A DNA stretch of 36,792 bases from Bacteroides sp. (GCF_030151085.1 NZ_JASLER010000065.1:1-36792), one strand, 5' to 3'; shown: positions 16,581 through 25,545, counted from the first letter of the stretch. Notes: generated by a model from the sequence alone, not told the origin. Numbers and translations are program-made.

Positions 16581-18176
16581 TTAATAACCAGGATTCTGAA
16601 CAAGGTTTTCATTAGCATTCATATCTGTAGCCGGAATAGGTAACAAATTATAAATAGCAGAGACACCTACACCGTCAGCCGTTCCACCTTTCCAATCCCA
16701 AAGATAATTACCGCTGGTAAGGTATCCATAACGAACCAAGTCGGTACGACGCTGTGCTTCAAAATAGAACTCCCGGCACTTTTCATCCAAAATGTCATTG
16801 AGTGTTATATCTGTCAGTTTTGCCGCATTGGCACGTTTACGCAACTCATTAACAGCATCTTTGGCAAAATTCTTATCACCGCCTGCACGCAACGTTGCTT
16901 CAGCATAAGTAAGGTATGCTTCGGCTGCACGCATAAAAGGTACGTCCATATCTACGAAAATGGAATTAGAAGGGGTGCCACCATTGGAATAAGCATTCGA
17001 GAATTTTGCTACAGCCACACCATGTTTGAAGGTATTCCAATCCTTGATAGGAAGAACTGTTTCAAATTTTTCAATTTCTTCTTTATCATTCAAAAACTCT
17101 CCATAAGTCACAAAGATAGCACGATCATCACCAGCTGCAGCAGCGGTATTCTCTGATTTCTCGGGCAACTTACCGTCGGCAAAGAATTTCTTAGCTAATG
17201 CCATACGCCCACGATTACCTCCCCAGCCTTCACTAGTACCCCAAGAACCCATACCTTTGGTGTGTGTGGAAGCGATCAAAAAAGAAGCTCCCGCATAAGA
17301 TTGTGTATTAACACCATCCTGACGGATAGGAAGTATAATTTCCTGCATAGCATCTTCATTCAAGTCATTGTCACCCATGAAAAGAACTTTATAATCACTG
17401 GCCAACTTATAAGAAGAATCCATAACCTTCTTTGCATAATTGGCAGCCTCTGTCCACTGCGCTTTACCAGAATAAACTTCTGCGTTTAGATAAAGACGGG
17501 AAAGCAACAACCAAACAGCTGCTTTATCAGCACGACCATAAGGAGCTTGACGAGGCTCATACATATCATTTTCTATCTCTTTAAGTTCTTTTTCAACATA
17601 TGCGTACAAATCAGCACGCTTTATCTGCTGAGGAGGCGCACTTGCCACAACTTCTGTGAAAGGAACATTACCGAAGAAATCAAGTAAATAATAATAGTTC
17701 AATGCACGCATAAAACGAGCTTCAGCACGTTGCTTAATACCTTTATCATCAGTCTGTCCTTCTGTTTTTTCCAAAAAGTGGTTACACAAGGTAACATCGA
17801 AAAATAAACGTCCATAAAGACCAGCTAACTGATCATGACCAGATGACCAACGGGCAAAATTCAATTCCGGAATACCCACATCACCCCATGAACAAAGAGC
17901 CTCATCAGTAGGAAGTTCGTTAAAGTTCCAAATCAATCGGTAAAACCCGGAAGTACCTTCATCAAGATCGGCTACGTCACCATTACCAGCAGGTCCTTGT
18001 TGACCGGTAAGTCCCATTGTTGCATAAATCTTGGCAAACACTTCGTCTTGCATAAATTCGGTACTTACATTCGGGTCGATAGGAGTTGTATCCAAATCGC
18101 CTATACATGAAGACAAATTCATTGATAAAGCAAGAGCTGTTGCCGGTATAATCGTTTTAAAATATTTCAGTCTCAT
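16581..18176 (-). CDS. susD: SusD-like glycan-binding lipoprotein (RagB/SusD family)
   Basis: The 531-aa lipoprotein has lipobox LSSC (Cys24) followed by IGDLD. The helical TPR-like scaffold of SusD is visible in LFFDVTLCNHFLE, RAEARFMRALNYYYLLDFFGNVPFTEV, KAAVWLLLSRLYLNAEVYSGKAQW and the C-terminal CREFYFEAQRRTDLVRYGYL. The segment LPTDEALCSWGDVGIPELN, with its Trp, corresponds to the region that contributes to the starch-binding arc in B. theta SusD as I recall it. SusD caps the SusC barrel and delivers oligosaccharides to it. The gene starts 18 bases after the SusC stop. Starch is the expected ligand, although this SusCD pair is also the only visible import route for products of the neighbouring GH53. 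Confidence 0.95.
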   Translation of the reverse strand: MRLKYFKTIIPATALALSMNLSSCIGDLDTTPIDPNVSTEFMQDEVFAKIYATMGLTGQQGPAGNGDVADLDEGTSGFYRLIWNFNELPTDEALCSWGDVGIPELNFARWSSGHDQLAGLYGRLFFDVTLCNHFLEKTEGQTDDKGIKQRAEARFMRALNYYYLLDFFGNVPFTEVVASAPPQQIKRADLYAYVEKELKEIENDMYEPRQAPYGRADKAAVWLLLSRLYLNAEVYSGKAQWTEAANYAKKVMDSSYKLASDYKVLFMGDNDLNEDAMQEIILPIRQDGVNTQSYAGASFLIASTHTKGMGSWGTSEGWGGNRGRMALAKKFFADGKLPEKSENTAAAAGDDRAIFVTYGEFLNDKEEIEKFETVLPIKDWNTFKHGVAVAKFSNAYSNGGTPSNSIFVDMDVPFMRAAEAYLTYAEATLRAGGDKNFAKDAVNELRKRANAAKLTDITLNDILDEKCREFYFEAQRRTDLVRYGYLTSGNYLWDWKGGTADGVGVSAIYNLLPIPATDMNANENLVQNPGY

Positions 18177-18194
18177 ATACTTTGCTTTTTAATA

Positions 18195-21100
18195 TTAGAA
18201 ATTAAGAGTTAATCCAAATACTCCAACGAAAGGACGTGGATAGAAGTTATTATCAATACCATCTTTCACTTCCGGATCCAAACCGTCGTAACCGGTAATG
18301 GTAAATACATTCTGCGCTGTCAGGTAAGCACGTCCTTCTATCTTGGCACCAAAGAGGTTCTTGAATGAATAGCCCAATGTTATATTATCACATTTCAAAT
18401 AAGAGGCATTCTGTACAAAATAATCGGAGAATACATAGTTACCCGTTCCTTTCCAACCTAAAGCAATGTCATTCTTCGGTCTGTTTGAGAAGAATCCGCT
18501 GGTCGACCATATTCCTGAAGAAGATACATTTGCATTGTTCGCGAATACATCATTATATACATAATTATTCAATGTGGCACGAAGTGAGAAACTGAAGTCC
18601 CAACTTTTGTAAATCAGTTTGGAAGTGAATCCCATAAATACATCTCCATCCTTTTTCTTGTAAATGTACTTGTCATCATCATTAATAACACCATTGCCGT
18701 CACGATCTACAAACAAGTTTTCAATTGGATTGCCATCTGTATCATATACCTGTTGGTAAACATAATATGAGAATGCAGGATAGCCTACCTTATGAGCCTG
18801 TGCATTACCACCCGTACCGGCTGAAATGCCACCTACCGGAACATAATAGCCTTCTCCTGATCCAGATGTCAGTTTCGTAATCTTATTTTTATTATAAGTT
18901 AAATTAAATCCAAGATCCCAATTCCAATCATTAGAAACAATCGGCTTATAATTAATAGAGAATTCCAAGCCCTTATTATTCATTGTACCCACATTACTCA
19001 GTACCTTATTCTTGAAGTTAGAACCAGCTGATACAGATACGTTATTAATCAAGTCTTTTGTTTCACGATAGTAGAAGTCAAACGAACCAGATAAGCGATT
19101 GTTCCACAAACCGAAATCAATACCGGCATTCCAAGTAGTAGTTTGCTCCCATTTCAAATTGGTGTTATAGGCATCCGGACGAGAAAGGTTATACTTTTCG
19201 TTTCCGAAATAATAGTAAGCACCGGATATGTTAGCTACATAAGTAGGTAGATATGGGAAGTCATTATCGGTAATATTTTGCTGTCCGGTGATACCATATC
19301 CCAAACGCAGTTTCAAATCAGAGAGCACATCTATATCTTTCATGAAGGCTTCTTCCTTGACTCTCCATCCTAAAGCAATAGAGGGGAACAATGCCCAACG
19401 ATTATCTTTAGAAAAACGAGAAGTACCGTCATCACGCAGAGTAGCAGTAATTAGATAGCGATCAAATAAGCTATAATTCAAACGTCCGAAGAAAGAGACA
19501 AGGTAACTTTCAGTCTTCCATGCCTTACCTTCCGGTAAGTATTGTTCATTAGGTTTCACAGTATTGGTAGAAGGGTACATACCGTATTGTTCATAAGAAC
19601 CTTCACGATGGAAATGTTGCCATTCATAACCGCCCATTATATCAAAATGCTGGTTATTGAAATCTTTGGAGTATTGAGCATAAGCACTTAAAGACATGTT
19701 ATACTTATCTTCTGTATCGAACTTGTAAAAGCCATAATAGTTGTTTGTACCAGAGAAAGGAGAGATATTAGTAGTTTGCTTACCTGTAGAGAAATCTCCA
19801 CCTAAGTTTAAGTGTAAACGGAGGTCTTCCAAACCATGTACTTTATAATCGAATTCAGCACTACCCACAAATGATTTAGAATTAGCGCGGTCGTCCTTTT
19901 GTTCTAGCATTGCAAGCGGATTCTTTGTAGCCAAGCTATTTACATAAGGTCTGTTGGGATTTTGATCCTTCAACTCCGTACCGGGAACACTCCATTGGAA
20001 ATAACCGCCAAATTCTTCATTGTTTGAGTAGATAGATTGCGTAGGATCCATAGACACAGCTGCACCTACAGCACCACCGTCAGCATAACGGTTCTTAGCA
20101 ATCATACCTTTTGCATTCAGGTTAATCGTCAAATGCTTTTCAAACAATGACGGACTTAAATTGAATGAAGCTGTATAACGTTCGAAGTTACTAGTCTTCA
20201 AAATACCATTCTGATTGGTATATCCCAAAGACACACGATAAGGCATATTCTTCAAACCACCATAGACTGTAATATTGTGATCATGGCTGATGGCTGTACG
20301 ATAGATTTGATCCTGCCAGTCTGTATTCGCATCGCCCATAGCATTTAGTACATCGGGGTTGTCTGCATACAATTTCTGAGCATAAGCACGGAATTCATCA
20401 CCGCTCATAACATCGGCTGTCTTCCTTACTGCACTTAAAGATACATTACCTGCATAAGATACACGTGGACGAGCACCTGAAGTACCTTTCTTTGTAGTAA
20501 TAATAATTACGCCATTAGATGCGCGAGAACCATAAATTGCTGTAGCAGAGGCATCTTTTAACACAGTAAAGCTTTCAATATCATTAGGATTAACCAATGA
20601 TAAAGGATTAGACAAACCTTTTACATTATTATTGTCCATTGCCAAACCGTCAATAACTATCAACGGATCACTAGAAGCATTCAGAGAAGCACCACCACGA
20701 ATACGAATCTCAGCGCCAGCGCCTGGAGCACCGTCGTTAGAGACAATATTTACACCAGCTATTTTACCGGTAATCATATCTTGCGCATTCGTCGTAAGAC
20801 CTCTGTTGATTGCATCCGGTTTCATGGCAGTAACAGAACCAGTCATGTCGTTTTTCTTCGCCGTACCATAACCGATAACGACAACTTCATTTAACAATTC
20901 CGAATCGTCTTGCAACGTCACAATTACTGAAGGAGTGGCAGCTACCTCTTGAGATTTGTAGCCAATAAAAGAGACAACCAATGTAGCCCCCTTAGGAACC
21001 GTCAATGTAAAATTACCATCCAAATCAGTGATTGTACCATTCGCAGCATTACCTTTTTCCACGACATTTGCACCTATCACCTCACCCATAGCATCTTTTA

Positions 21101-21206
21101 CATGCCCTTTCACGGTGATGTTCTGTGCATAAGCGCCTACTGACAAGAATAACCCTAATAAAAGGGGAAGAATCATTCGATAGATTCTAAGATTTACTTG
21201 CTTCAT
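18195..21206 (-). CDS. susC: SusC-like TonB-dependent outer membrane transporter
   Basis: This 1003-aa protein has a signal peptide ending AYAQ (residue 28), then a carboxypeptidase-D regulatory-like domain to about residue 100 (ITVKGHVKDAMGEVIGANV, FTLTVPKGATLVVSFIGYKS). The SusC signature NEVVVIGYG follows, then the plug domain (DMITGKIAGVNI, IRIRGGASLNA, FTVLKDASATAIYGSRASNG) and a 22-strand barrel ending in GVFGLTLNF with a terminal Phe. Length matches SusC. It imports oligosaccharides of starch using TonB energy. It opens the SusC-D-E-F operon, with a leader of about 105 bases, a -7 box at 21315-21322 and a LacI-type operator at 21378-21391. No anti-sigma or HTCS gene is adjacent. Confidence 0.96.
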   Translation of the reverse strand: MKQVNLRIYRMILPLLLGLFLSVGAYAQNITVKGHVKDAMGEVIGANVVEKGNAANGTITDLDGNFTLTVPKGATLVVSFIGYKSQEVAATPSVIVTLQDDSELLNEVVVIGYGTAKKNDMTGSVTAMKPDAINRGLTTNAQDMITGKIAGVNIVSNDGAPGAGAEIRIRGGASLNASSDPLIVIDGLAMDNNNVKGLSNPLSLVNPNDIESFTVLKDASATAIYGSRASNGVIIITTKKGTSGARPRVSYAGNVSLSAVRKTADVMSGDEFRAYAQKLYADNPDVLNAMGDANTDWQDQIYRTAISHDHNITVYGGLKNMPYRVSLGYTNQNGILKTSNFERYTASFNLSPSLFEKHLTINLNAKGMIAKNRYADGGAVGAAVSMDPTQSIYSNNEEFGGYFQWSVPGTELKDQNPNRPYVNSLATKNPLAMLEQKDDRANSKSFVGSAEFDYKVHGLEDLRLHLNLGGDFSTGKQTTNISPFSGTNNYYGFYKFDTEDKYNMSLSAYAQYSKDFNNQHFDIMGGYEWQHFHREGSYEQYGMYPSTNTVKPNEQYLPEGKAWKTESYLVSFFGRLNYSLFDRYLITATLRDDGTSRFSKDNRWALFPSIALGWRVKEEAFMKDIDVLSDLKLRLGYGITGQQNITDNDFPYLPTYVANISGAYYYFGNEKYNLSRPDAYNTNLKWEQTTTWNAGIDFGLWNNRLSGSFDFYYRETKDLINNVSVSAGSNFKNKVLSNVGTMNNKGLEFSINYKPIVSNDWNWDLGFNLTYNKNKITKLTSGSGEGYYVPVGGISAGTGGNAQAHKVGYPAFSYYVYQQVYDTDGNPIENLFVDRDGNGVINDDDKYIYKKKDGDVFMGFTSKLIYKSWDFSFSLRATLNNYVYNDVFANNANVSSSGIWSTSGFFSNRPKNDIALGWKGTGNYVFSDYFVQNASYLKCDNITLGYSFKNLFGAKIEGRAYLTAQNVFTITGYDGLDPEVKDGIDNNFYPRPFVGVFGLTLNF

Positions 21207-21314
21207 GCATTTAATAAATTAAAGTTAACAATATTAATTACCTATATATATTCGAAAATAAATTTCGCTATCTTTACTCACAAAAGTTTTTCAAGTACCT
21301 ATAACATGATGAAG

Positions 21315-21322
21315 CAAAAATA
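21315..21322 (-). promoter_or_regulatory. -7 box of the SusC-D-E-F operon
   Basis: The minus strand reads TATTTTTG, a full TAnnTTTG match and the only one I find between the SusC ATG and the operator. No TTTG stands 19-21 bases upstream, so the promoter lacks a good -33 box and may need an activator. Confidence 0.55.
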
Positions 21323-21377
21323 TGCTTTATTAGATTAGAAAAGTATAAGGAATGTATAAAATATGCAGTTGCAAGAA

Positions 21378-21391
21378 TGCAAACGATTGCA
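21378..21391. promoter_or_regulatory. LacI-type operator upstream of SusC
   Basis: TGCAAACGATTGCA is palindromic except for one pair beside the central CG (21384-21385). The centre is 66 bp upstream of the SusC -7 box centre. On the minus strand it contains GCAATCGTTTGCA, identical over 13 bases to the site before GH53. Two tandem TTGCATAAG copies (21387-21395 and 21397-21405) run out of its right half. Confidence 0.7.
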
Positions 21392-21550
21392 TAAGGTTGC
21401 ATAAGATAAAGTACGAGAGGGATGAACTTAATAGATATTGTTGCACTCAATAATACATATAAACATTTTATATATATTTCTTCTTCGCCCTTTTCACTAG
21501 ACAGAATGCAAAAATCAAGGTTACAGCCTATTCTAGCGCCATTCAAAAAA

Positions 21551-21628
21551 GGGCTACACCTTTTATTTCAAATGGCTACACCCTTTTGTACTCAGGGCTA
21601 CACCTTTTTATGCAAATGGTGTAGCCCT
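21551..21628. repeat. Three 22-base direct repeats plus one inverted copy
   Basis: GGCTACACC followed by a T-run recurs at 21552, 21574 and 21596, exactly 22 bases apart. An inverted copy GGTGTAGCCCT stands at 21618-21628. Read on the minus strand, downstream of GH2, the first-transcribed arm AGGGCTACACC can pair with any of the three later GGTGTAGCC copies. Only the last copy is followed by a run of six T. This could act as the terminator of the GH53-GH2 operon with alternative, mutually exclusive stems. Confidence 0.75.
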
Positions 21629-21685
21629 AAGATATGGATGATTTACTATAAAAAGATTGTAAGGATAATTATTAACAGAACAAAT

Positions 21686-21725
21686 CATCCCTATTTCATT
21701 TGCAAAAACAAACAAAATAGGGATG
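21686..21725. terminator. Hairpin just beyond the GH2 stop
   Basis: The 11-bp stem CATCCCTATTT (21686-21696) pairs with AAATAGGGATG (21715-21725) around an A-rich 18-base loop. It begins 31 bases beyond the GH2 stop on the minus strand. A T-run is weak, so it may stabilise the 3' end or terminate inefficiently, with the repeat block behind it as backup. Confidence 0.5.
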
Positions 21726-21756
21726 AGAAATTCTTCTAAAATAAATCCTTGTACTA

Positions 21757-24231
21757 CTATTTCAAAGTAGAAAGAATAAGTTTACCTGATTTTACTCCCT
21801 TAGCCTTAGCCTCGAATATAATTTCACCGCCTTGTTCTCCACTTTGAACAATGGCTGTCAGTTGCCCACTGAATGCTGGCATCTGGGGTAAATGAAATAA
21901 ATCAAGACTAGTGGCATCTCCATTGGCAGCCGCACGATATCGTCCAGACCCTTTCACAGAGAAACTAACCATACGATTATCTGCCGGACAAAGATTACCA
22001 TCTTTATCAACTACCCGAACTGTAATATATGCTAAGTCTTTTCCATCGGCAGAAAGCTGAGTACGATCTGCTATCACTTCCAGATGATGGGGTTTACCGG
22101 CTGTGCGAACGACTTTCTCTTCGACAGACTTACCATTCTTATCGTATGCCACTACCTTTATTTCACCCGGTTCGTATGGAACATCCATCCACATCAGGCG
22201 ATAACGGCGTTCCAAAGCGAGTGAATCTTTGCTTTCCAAAGCACGGCTCTCTTCAATTGTTAGTTTGCGCTGTTTGCCAAAGCTTTTACCATTGACAAAC
22301 AATTCGGCACTAGGATAATTGGTATATACAAAGACGGGAGTATTCTCTCCTTCCCTACCCGGCCATGTCCAGTGAGGAAGAACGTGTAAAGTATTGGCTT
22401 CCTTGTTCCAAACACTACGATATAAGTAATACCGATCTTTGGGAAGACTTGCCAAATCGATTATTCCAAATACAGAACTGTGACTCGGCCAAGAATCTGT
22501 ATCGTATGGAGATGGTTCGCCCAAATAATCAAAACCCGTCCAAACGAATTGCCCAATCGTCCAATCATAATCATCGGCCAACGCAAAGTCCACATCAGGA
22601 ATATTAGACCAAGAGCAACATTCCACATCATATCCCGAACTCTGGTGATCGTCGTATTTTATGCTCGCACGTTTCTCTACAGGAAATTTATAGACTCCAC
22701 GTGAACTAACCGTAGAAGCTGTTTCTGATCCGAGAATAATATTCTGAGGCAGATTCTTATATGATTCCATATAACGATGAGCACGGTAGTTGAGACCGGG
22801 TACATCTATCATCGCAGCAAAACCGTTTTCAAGTACACAAGAAACCTGATCCATACCACAAGTTACAGGACGGGTAGGATCTTCACGATGGCAGATATTC
22901 TGTAGGAAAGAAGCTACTTTATAGCCTTCGGGACTACACTGAGTGGGTACTTCGTTGCCAATACTCCACATCACGACACATGGGTTATTACGATAATGAC
23001 GCAACATATTCACCATATCTTTTTCTGCCCAGTCATTAAAATAGCGATGATAACCATTCGTACATTTAGCAATATCCCATTCATCGAAAGGTTCTACCAT
23101 CATCATAAAGCCCATTTCATCACAAAGTTCCACCAATTCGGGAGCAGGCATATTATGAGAAGTACGTATGGCATCACATCCCATATCTTTCAATAAGGTG
23201 AGTTGTCGGCGAAGAGCAGCCACGTTGATGGCAGCACCCAACGGACCTAAATCATGATGGTTACAAACACCCTGGAATTTGCGATGTTTACCATTTAGAA
23301 AGAAACCTTTATCAGCCACAATCTCAATACTGCGAATACCGAAACGAGTGGTGTATTCGTCCACTTGTTTGCCATCTACATAAATCTTAGAAATCGCCTT
23401 ATATAAATAAGGTGTCTCCGGTGACCATAAGGCAGGAGTATTTACCAAGAAATTCTGTTCGAACGGTTGTCCATGATTTATCTTGCGGGTATTATCTTTA
23501 GAAGCAACCACTTTGCCCTCGGGTGAAACTATATCCGTCAGCACACGGATATTTTCATCACCGGCTCCATTTATAGTAGTCGACAAACGTACAGAAGCAT
23601 AATCGTCAGCAACATGCGGAGTAGTCAGTTGAGTTCCCCAGACCGGTACATGCACCTTCTCCGTTGCAACCACATGTACATTACGATATAAACCAGCGCC
23701 CGGATACCAACGCGAAGACTGCGGTTTATTTTCCAGACGCACTGCCAATATATTATCTTTGCCGTCGGCATTCAAAAAGTTCGTAACATCGCAATGGAAA
23801 GAATTATAGCCAAAAGGCCAGAAGCAAGCTTCTTTTCCATTGACATAGACATGTGCCTCACTCATGGCACCGTCAAACACCAAAGTAACCTGTTTGCCGG
23901 CGGGGCAGTCAAATTCATTCCGGTACCAACCGATACCGACATAAGGCAGACCACCTGTACGTCCGGTCTTAACGGATGCCTTCTGTTCAAAGTTTTGTGT
24001 AACCGCTACATTCTGCAAGTCATTGTTACGATCGAAAGGACCGAAAATTGCCCAATCGTGAGGAATAGTCACTGTTTCCCATTTACTATCATCAAAGTTA
24101 ACCTGTGCAGCTTCAGGCACATCCCCTTTGGTAAACTTCCAGTTCTTTTCAAGCTGCGACACGCTGCGTTGTGCCATTGCTATCAAAGAAAAAAGAAAGC
24201 AGTAAGAAAAAATAAGTATTGTCCGTTTCAT
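21757..24231 (-). CDS. GH2 beta-galactosidase-type glycosidase, secreted
   Basis: The ATG at 24231 gives 824 aa with a signal peptide (MKRTILIFSYCFLFSLIAMAQ) and no lipobox, so it is periplasmic. An in-frame start 48 bases upstream is not preferred. The domains follow GH2 order: jelly-roll (WETVTIPHDWAIFGP, GIGWYRNEF, RWYPGAGLYRNV), Ig-like, and a TIM barrel from about residue 290 (FQGVCNHHDLGPLGAA, AIRTSHNMP). The acid/base is Glu427 (WSIGNEVP) and the nucleophile Glu503 (LGSETAST). C-terminal DUF4982-like and GH2 C-terminal beta domains follow. Most relatives are beta-galactosidases. Next to GH53 it probably trims beta-1,4-galacto-oligosaccharides, as the GH2-GH53 pair does in B. theta (BT4667-BT4668, from memory). 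It lies 34 bases after the GH53 stop. Confidence 0.93.
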   Translation of the reverse strand: MKRTILIFSYCFLFSLIAMAQRSVSQLEKNWKFTKGDVPEAAQVNFDDSKWETVTIPHDWAIFGPFDRNNDLQNVAVTQNFEQKASVKTGRTGGLPYVGIGWYRNEFDCPAGKQVTLVFDGAMSEAHVYVNGKEACFWPFGYNSFHCDVTNFLNADGKDNILAVRLENKPQSSRWYPGAGLYRNVHVVATEKVHVPVWGTQLTTPHVADDYASVRLSTTINGAGDENIRVLTDIVSPEGKVVASKDNTRKINHGQPFEQNFLVNTPALWSPETPYLYKAISKIYVDGKQVDEYTTRFGIRSIEIVADKGFFLNGKHRKFQGVCNHHDLGPLGAAINVAALRRQLTLLKDMGCDAIRTSHNMPAPELVELCDEMGFMMMVEPFDEWDIAKCTNGYHRYFNDWAEKDMVNMLRHYRNNPCVVMWSIGNEVPTQCSPEGYKVASFLQNICHREDPTRPVTCGMDQVSCVLENGFAAMIDVPGLNYRAHRYMESYKNLPQNIILGSETASTVSSRGVYKFPVEKRASIKYDDHQSSGYDVECCSWSNIPDVDFALADDYDWTIGQFVWTGFDYLGEPSPYDTDSWPSHSSVFGIIDLASLPKDRYYLYRSVWNKEANTLHVLPHWTWPGREGENTPVFVYTNYPSAELFVNGKSFGKQRKLTIEESRALESKDSLALERRYRLMWMDVPYEPGEIKVVAYDKNGKSVEEKVVRTAGKPHHLEVIADRTQLSADGKDLAYITVRVVDKDGNLCPADNRMVSFSVKGSGRYRAAANGDATSLDLFHLPQMPAFSGQLTAIVQSGEQGGEIIFEAKAKGVKSGKLILSTLK

Positions 24232-24265
24232 TTCTACTATAAAAGATATAATGTTATTAAAATAT

Positions 24266-25441
24266 TTATTTAAAAGCATCCATTATCACAGTGGGATAGC
24301 CGTTCTCGGTAAATGCTCCCAACCGATATTGACTCGGTCTACATTCCGGTTCCCAGTAGAACACTCCCTTGCAACGACCGTTCGTCTTCTCCTTACATTC
24401 CTTCAAGATGCGTGCCAGTTGGCGTTTCCCTTCTGTCAGAATAGAGGTACTTACCAACTTACCGTCGTCGTCGGCACACTCCATACCGGTTTCCACTACC
24501 ATCACATCGCAATTATATTTGGCACTCACCTTTTTTATATTCTCTATGCAATCCGTAATGGTCTTCTCAGGTGTATAATCTTTATACTCAAGCATCGTCC
24601 AGTAGGGATAAAGTGACATACCTATCATATCCCACTTTCCACCGTTCTTCTTCAATTCATCGAAGAACCAAGTATACAAGGATTGATCGTAGCCATTATC
24701 CAAATGAACAATAGCGATGGTATTCGGGAAGACAGTTTTCACCGCATCATAGCCCGCATTGATGAAAGCTGCCAGATTAGCTAAGTTCTTAGGATATTTC
24801 ACTTTGGTAGAAATGCTACCGGAGTCTTTTACATCACATTCTCTCACATCGTATGACGCCCCACTCAAAGCAACATCTTCATCCCATAACATTCCCGGAC
24901 GGATTTCATTGCCCACTTGTACCCATTTGGGTGTTACGCCCTCAGACTTCAGTGCATTAAGCACATCAGTAGTATGAGTGGCAATGGCTTTCTTCAAATC
25001 GGCAAGGTTTAATCCTTTCCAAACAGCCGGTTTATGTTGCTGCCCCGGATCTGCCCACCAGTCGCTATAATGAAAATCGACCATCACATCCATGCCCAAA
25101 TCCTTGGCGCGCTTGGCCTTTGCCACAAAATCAGCAGTATTGCACCAATTACCATGTTCTTTGGGATCAACCCATACCCTAAGACGAACGGCATTCAAGC
25201 CGAGTACCTTCATCAGTTGAAAACAATCCGTCTCTACCCCGGAAGCATTATAGAATTTCATGCCCTTGTGTTCCATCTCTGTCACCCAACTGATGTCGGC
25301 ACCTTTAGCAAAAGTTGAAGTAGTTGTCCCTCCATTATCCGGTTCTTTACCACCGTCAGGGTTGGAATCATTTTTACCGCTACATGCCAATACGGCAAAA
25401 GCGAAGCTGAAAAAGAAGGGAAGCCATCTCATGCATTTCAT
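24266..25441 (-). CDS. GH53 endo-beta-1,4-galactanase, lipoprotein
   Basis: The 391-aa protein starts at 25441 (MKCMRWLPFFF). Upstream in-frame codons run through the promoter and are rejected. It has a lipobox VLAC (Cys20) followed by SGKNDSN and a Gly/Pro linker, so it is probably on the cell surface. The GH53 barrel shows FAKGADISWVTEME, NAVRLRVWVDP, MVDFHYSDWWADP, acid/base Glu179 (VQVGNEIRPG), GMSLYPYW and nucleophile Glu317 (MVVETG). GH53 enzymes cut beta-1,4-galactan, the side chains of rhamnogalacturonan I. The gene opens the GH53-GH2 operon and has an operator 67 bp upstream of its -7 box, shared with the starch genes. No galactan-specific SusCD pair is present in the window. Confidence 0.94.
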   Translation of the reverse strand: MKCMRWLPFFFSFAFAVLACSGKNDSNPDGGKEPDNGGTTTSTFAKGADISWVTEMEHKGMKFYNASGVETDCFQLMKVLGLNAVRLRVWVDPKEHGNWCNTADFVAKAKRAKDLGMDVMVDFHYSDWWADPGQQHKPAVWKGLNLADLKKAIATHTTDVLNALKSEGVTPKWVQVGNEIRPGMLWDEDVALSGASYDVRECDVKDSGSISTKVKYPKNLANLAAFINAGYDAVKTVFPNTIAIVHLDNGYDQSLYTWFFDELKKNGGKWDMIGMSLYPYWTMLEYKDYTPEKTITDCIENIKKVSAKYNCDVMVVETGMECADDDGKLVSTSILTEGKRQLARILKECKEKTNGRCKGVFYWEPECRPSQYRLGAFTENGYPTVIMDAFK

Positions 25442-25467
25442 AGTAATTACAATTAAGTCATACTCTG

Positions 25468-25475
25468 CAAATATA
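25468..25475 (-). promoter_or_regulatory. -7 box of the GH53-GH2 operon
   Basis: The minus strand reads TATATTTG, a full TAnnTTTG match, giving a leader of about 23 bases. The best -33 candidate, 20 bases upstream, is TTCG, which is weak. Confidence 0.55.
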
Positions 25476-25531
25476 AGAAAATAGAATGTATGCACCGAAT
25501 TTACTTTATATTTTAGCAAAAGACCAACATA

Positions 25532-25545
25532 CGCAATCGTTTGCA
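25532..25545. promoter_or_regulatory. LacI-type operator upstream of GH53
   Basis: CGCAATCGTTTGCA is centred on CG (25538-25539) and shares GCAATCGTTTGCA with the SusC operator. It lies 67 bp upstream of the GH53 -7 box centre and about 170 bp before the LacI promoter, so it is placed to act on GH53 rather than on the regulator gene. Confidence 0.7.

Larger units (their letters stand above)
21207..21756. other. 550-base intergenic region between GH2 and SusC
   Basis: No convincing gene is seen here. Reading from the GH2 end, the region holds an 11-bp hairpin (21686-21725), a set of 22-base repeats with an inverted copy (21551-21628), a LacI-type operator flanked by TTGCATAAG repeats (21378-21405), the SusC -7 box (21315-21322) and a leader of about 105 bases. 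The short ORFs crossing it on both strands contain these repeat and control elements and look non-coding. Confidence 0.7.

Noticed and set aside
21551..21628. Possible CRISPR array
   Set aside because: There are only three copies, the identical core is 9 bases, the spacers are 13 bases, one copy is inverted, and no cas genes are present.
21422..21739. 105-codon open frame across the GH2-SusC gap
   Set aside because: It runs through the 22-base repeats and the terminator hairpin. The repeated peptide content is a by-product of the DNA repeats.
23794..24273. 159-codon open frame on the plus strand
   Set aside because: It is antisense to the GH2 signal and jelly-roll region and shows no family features.
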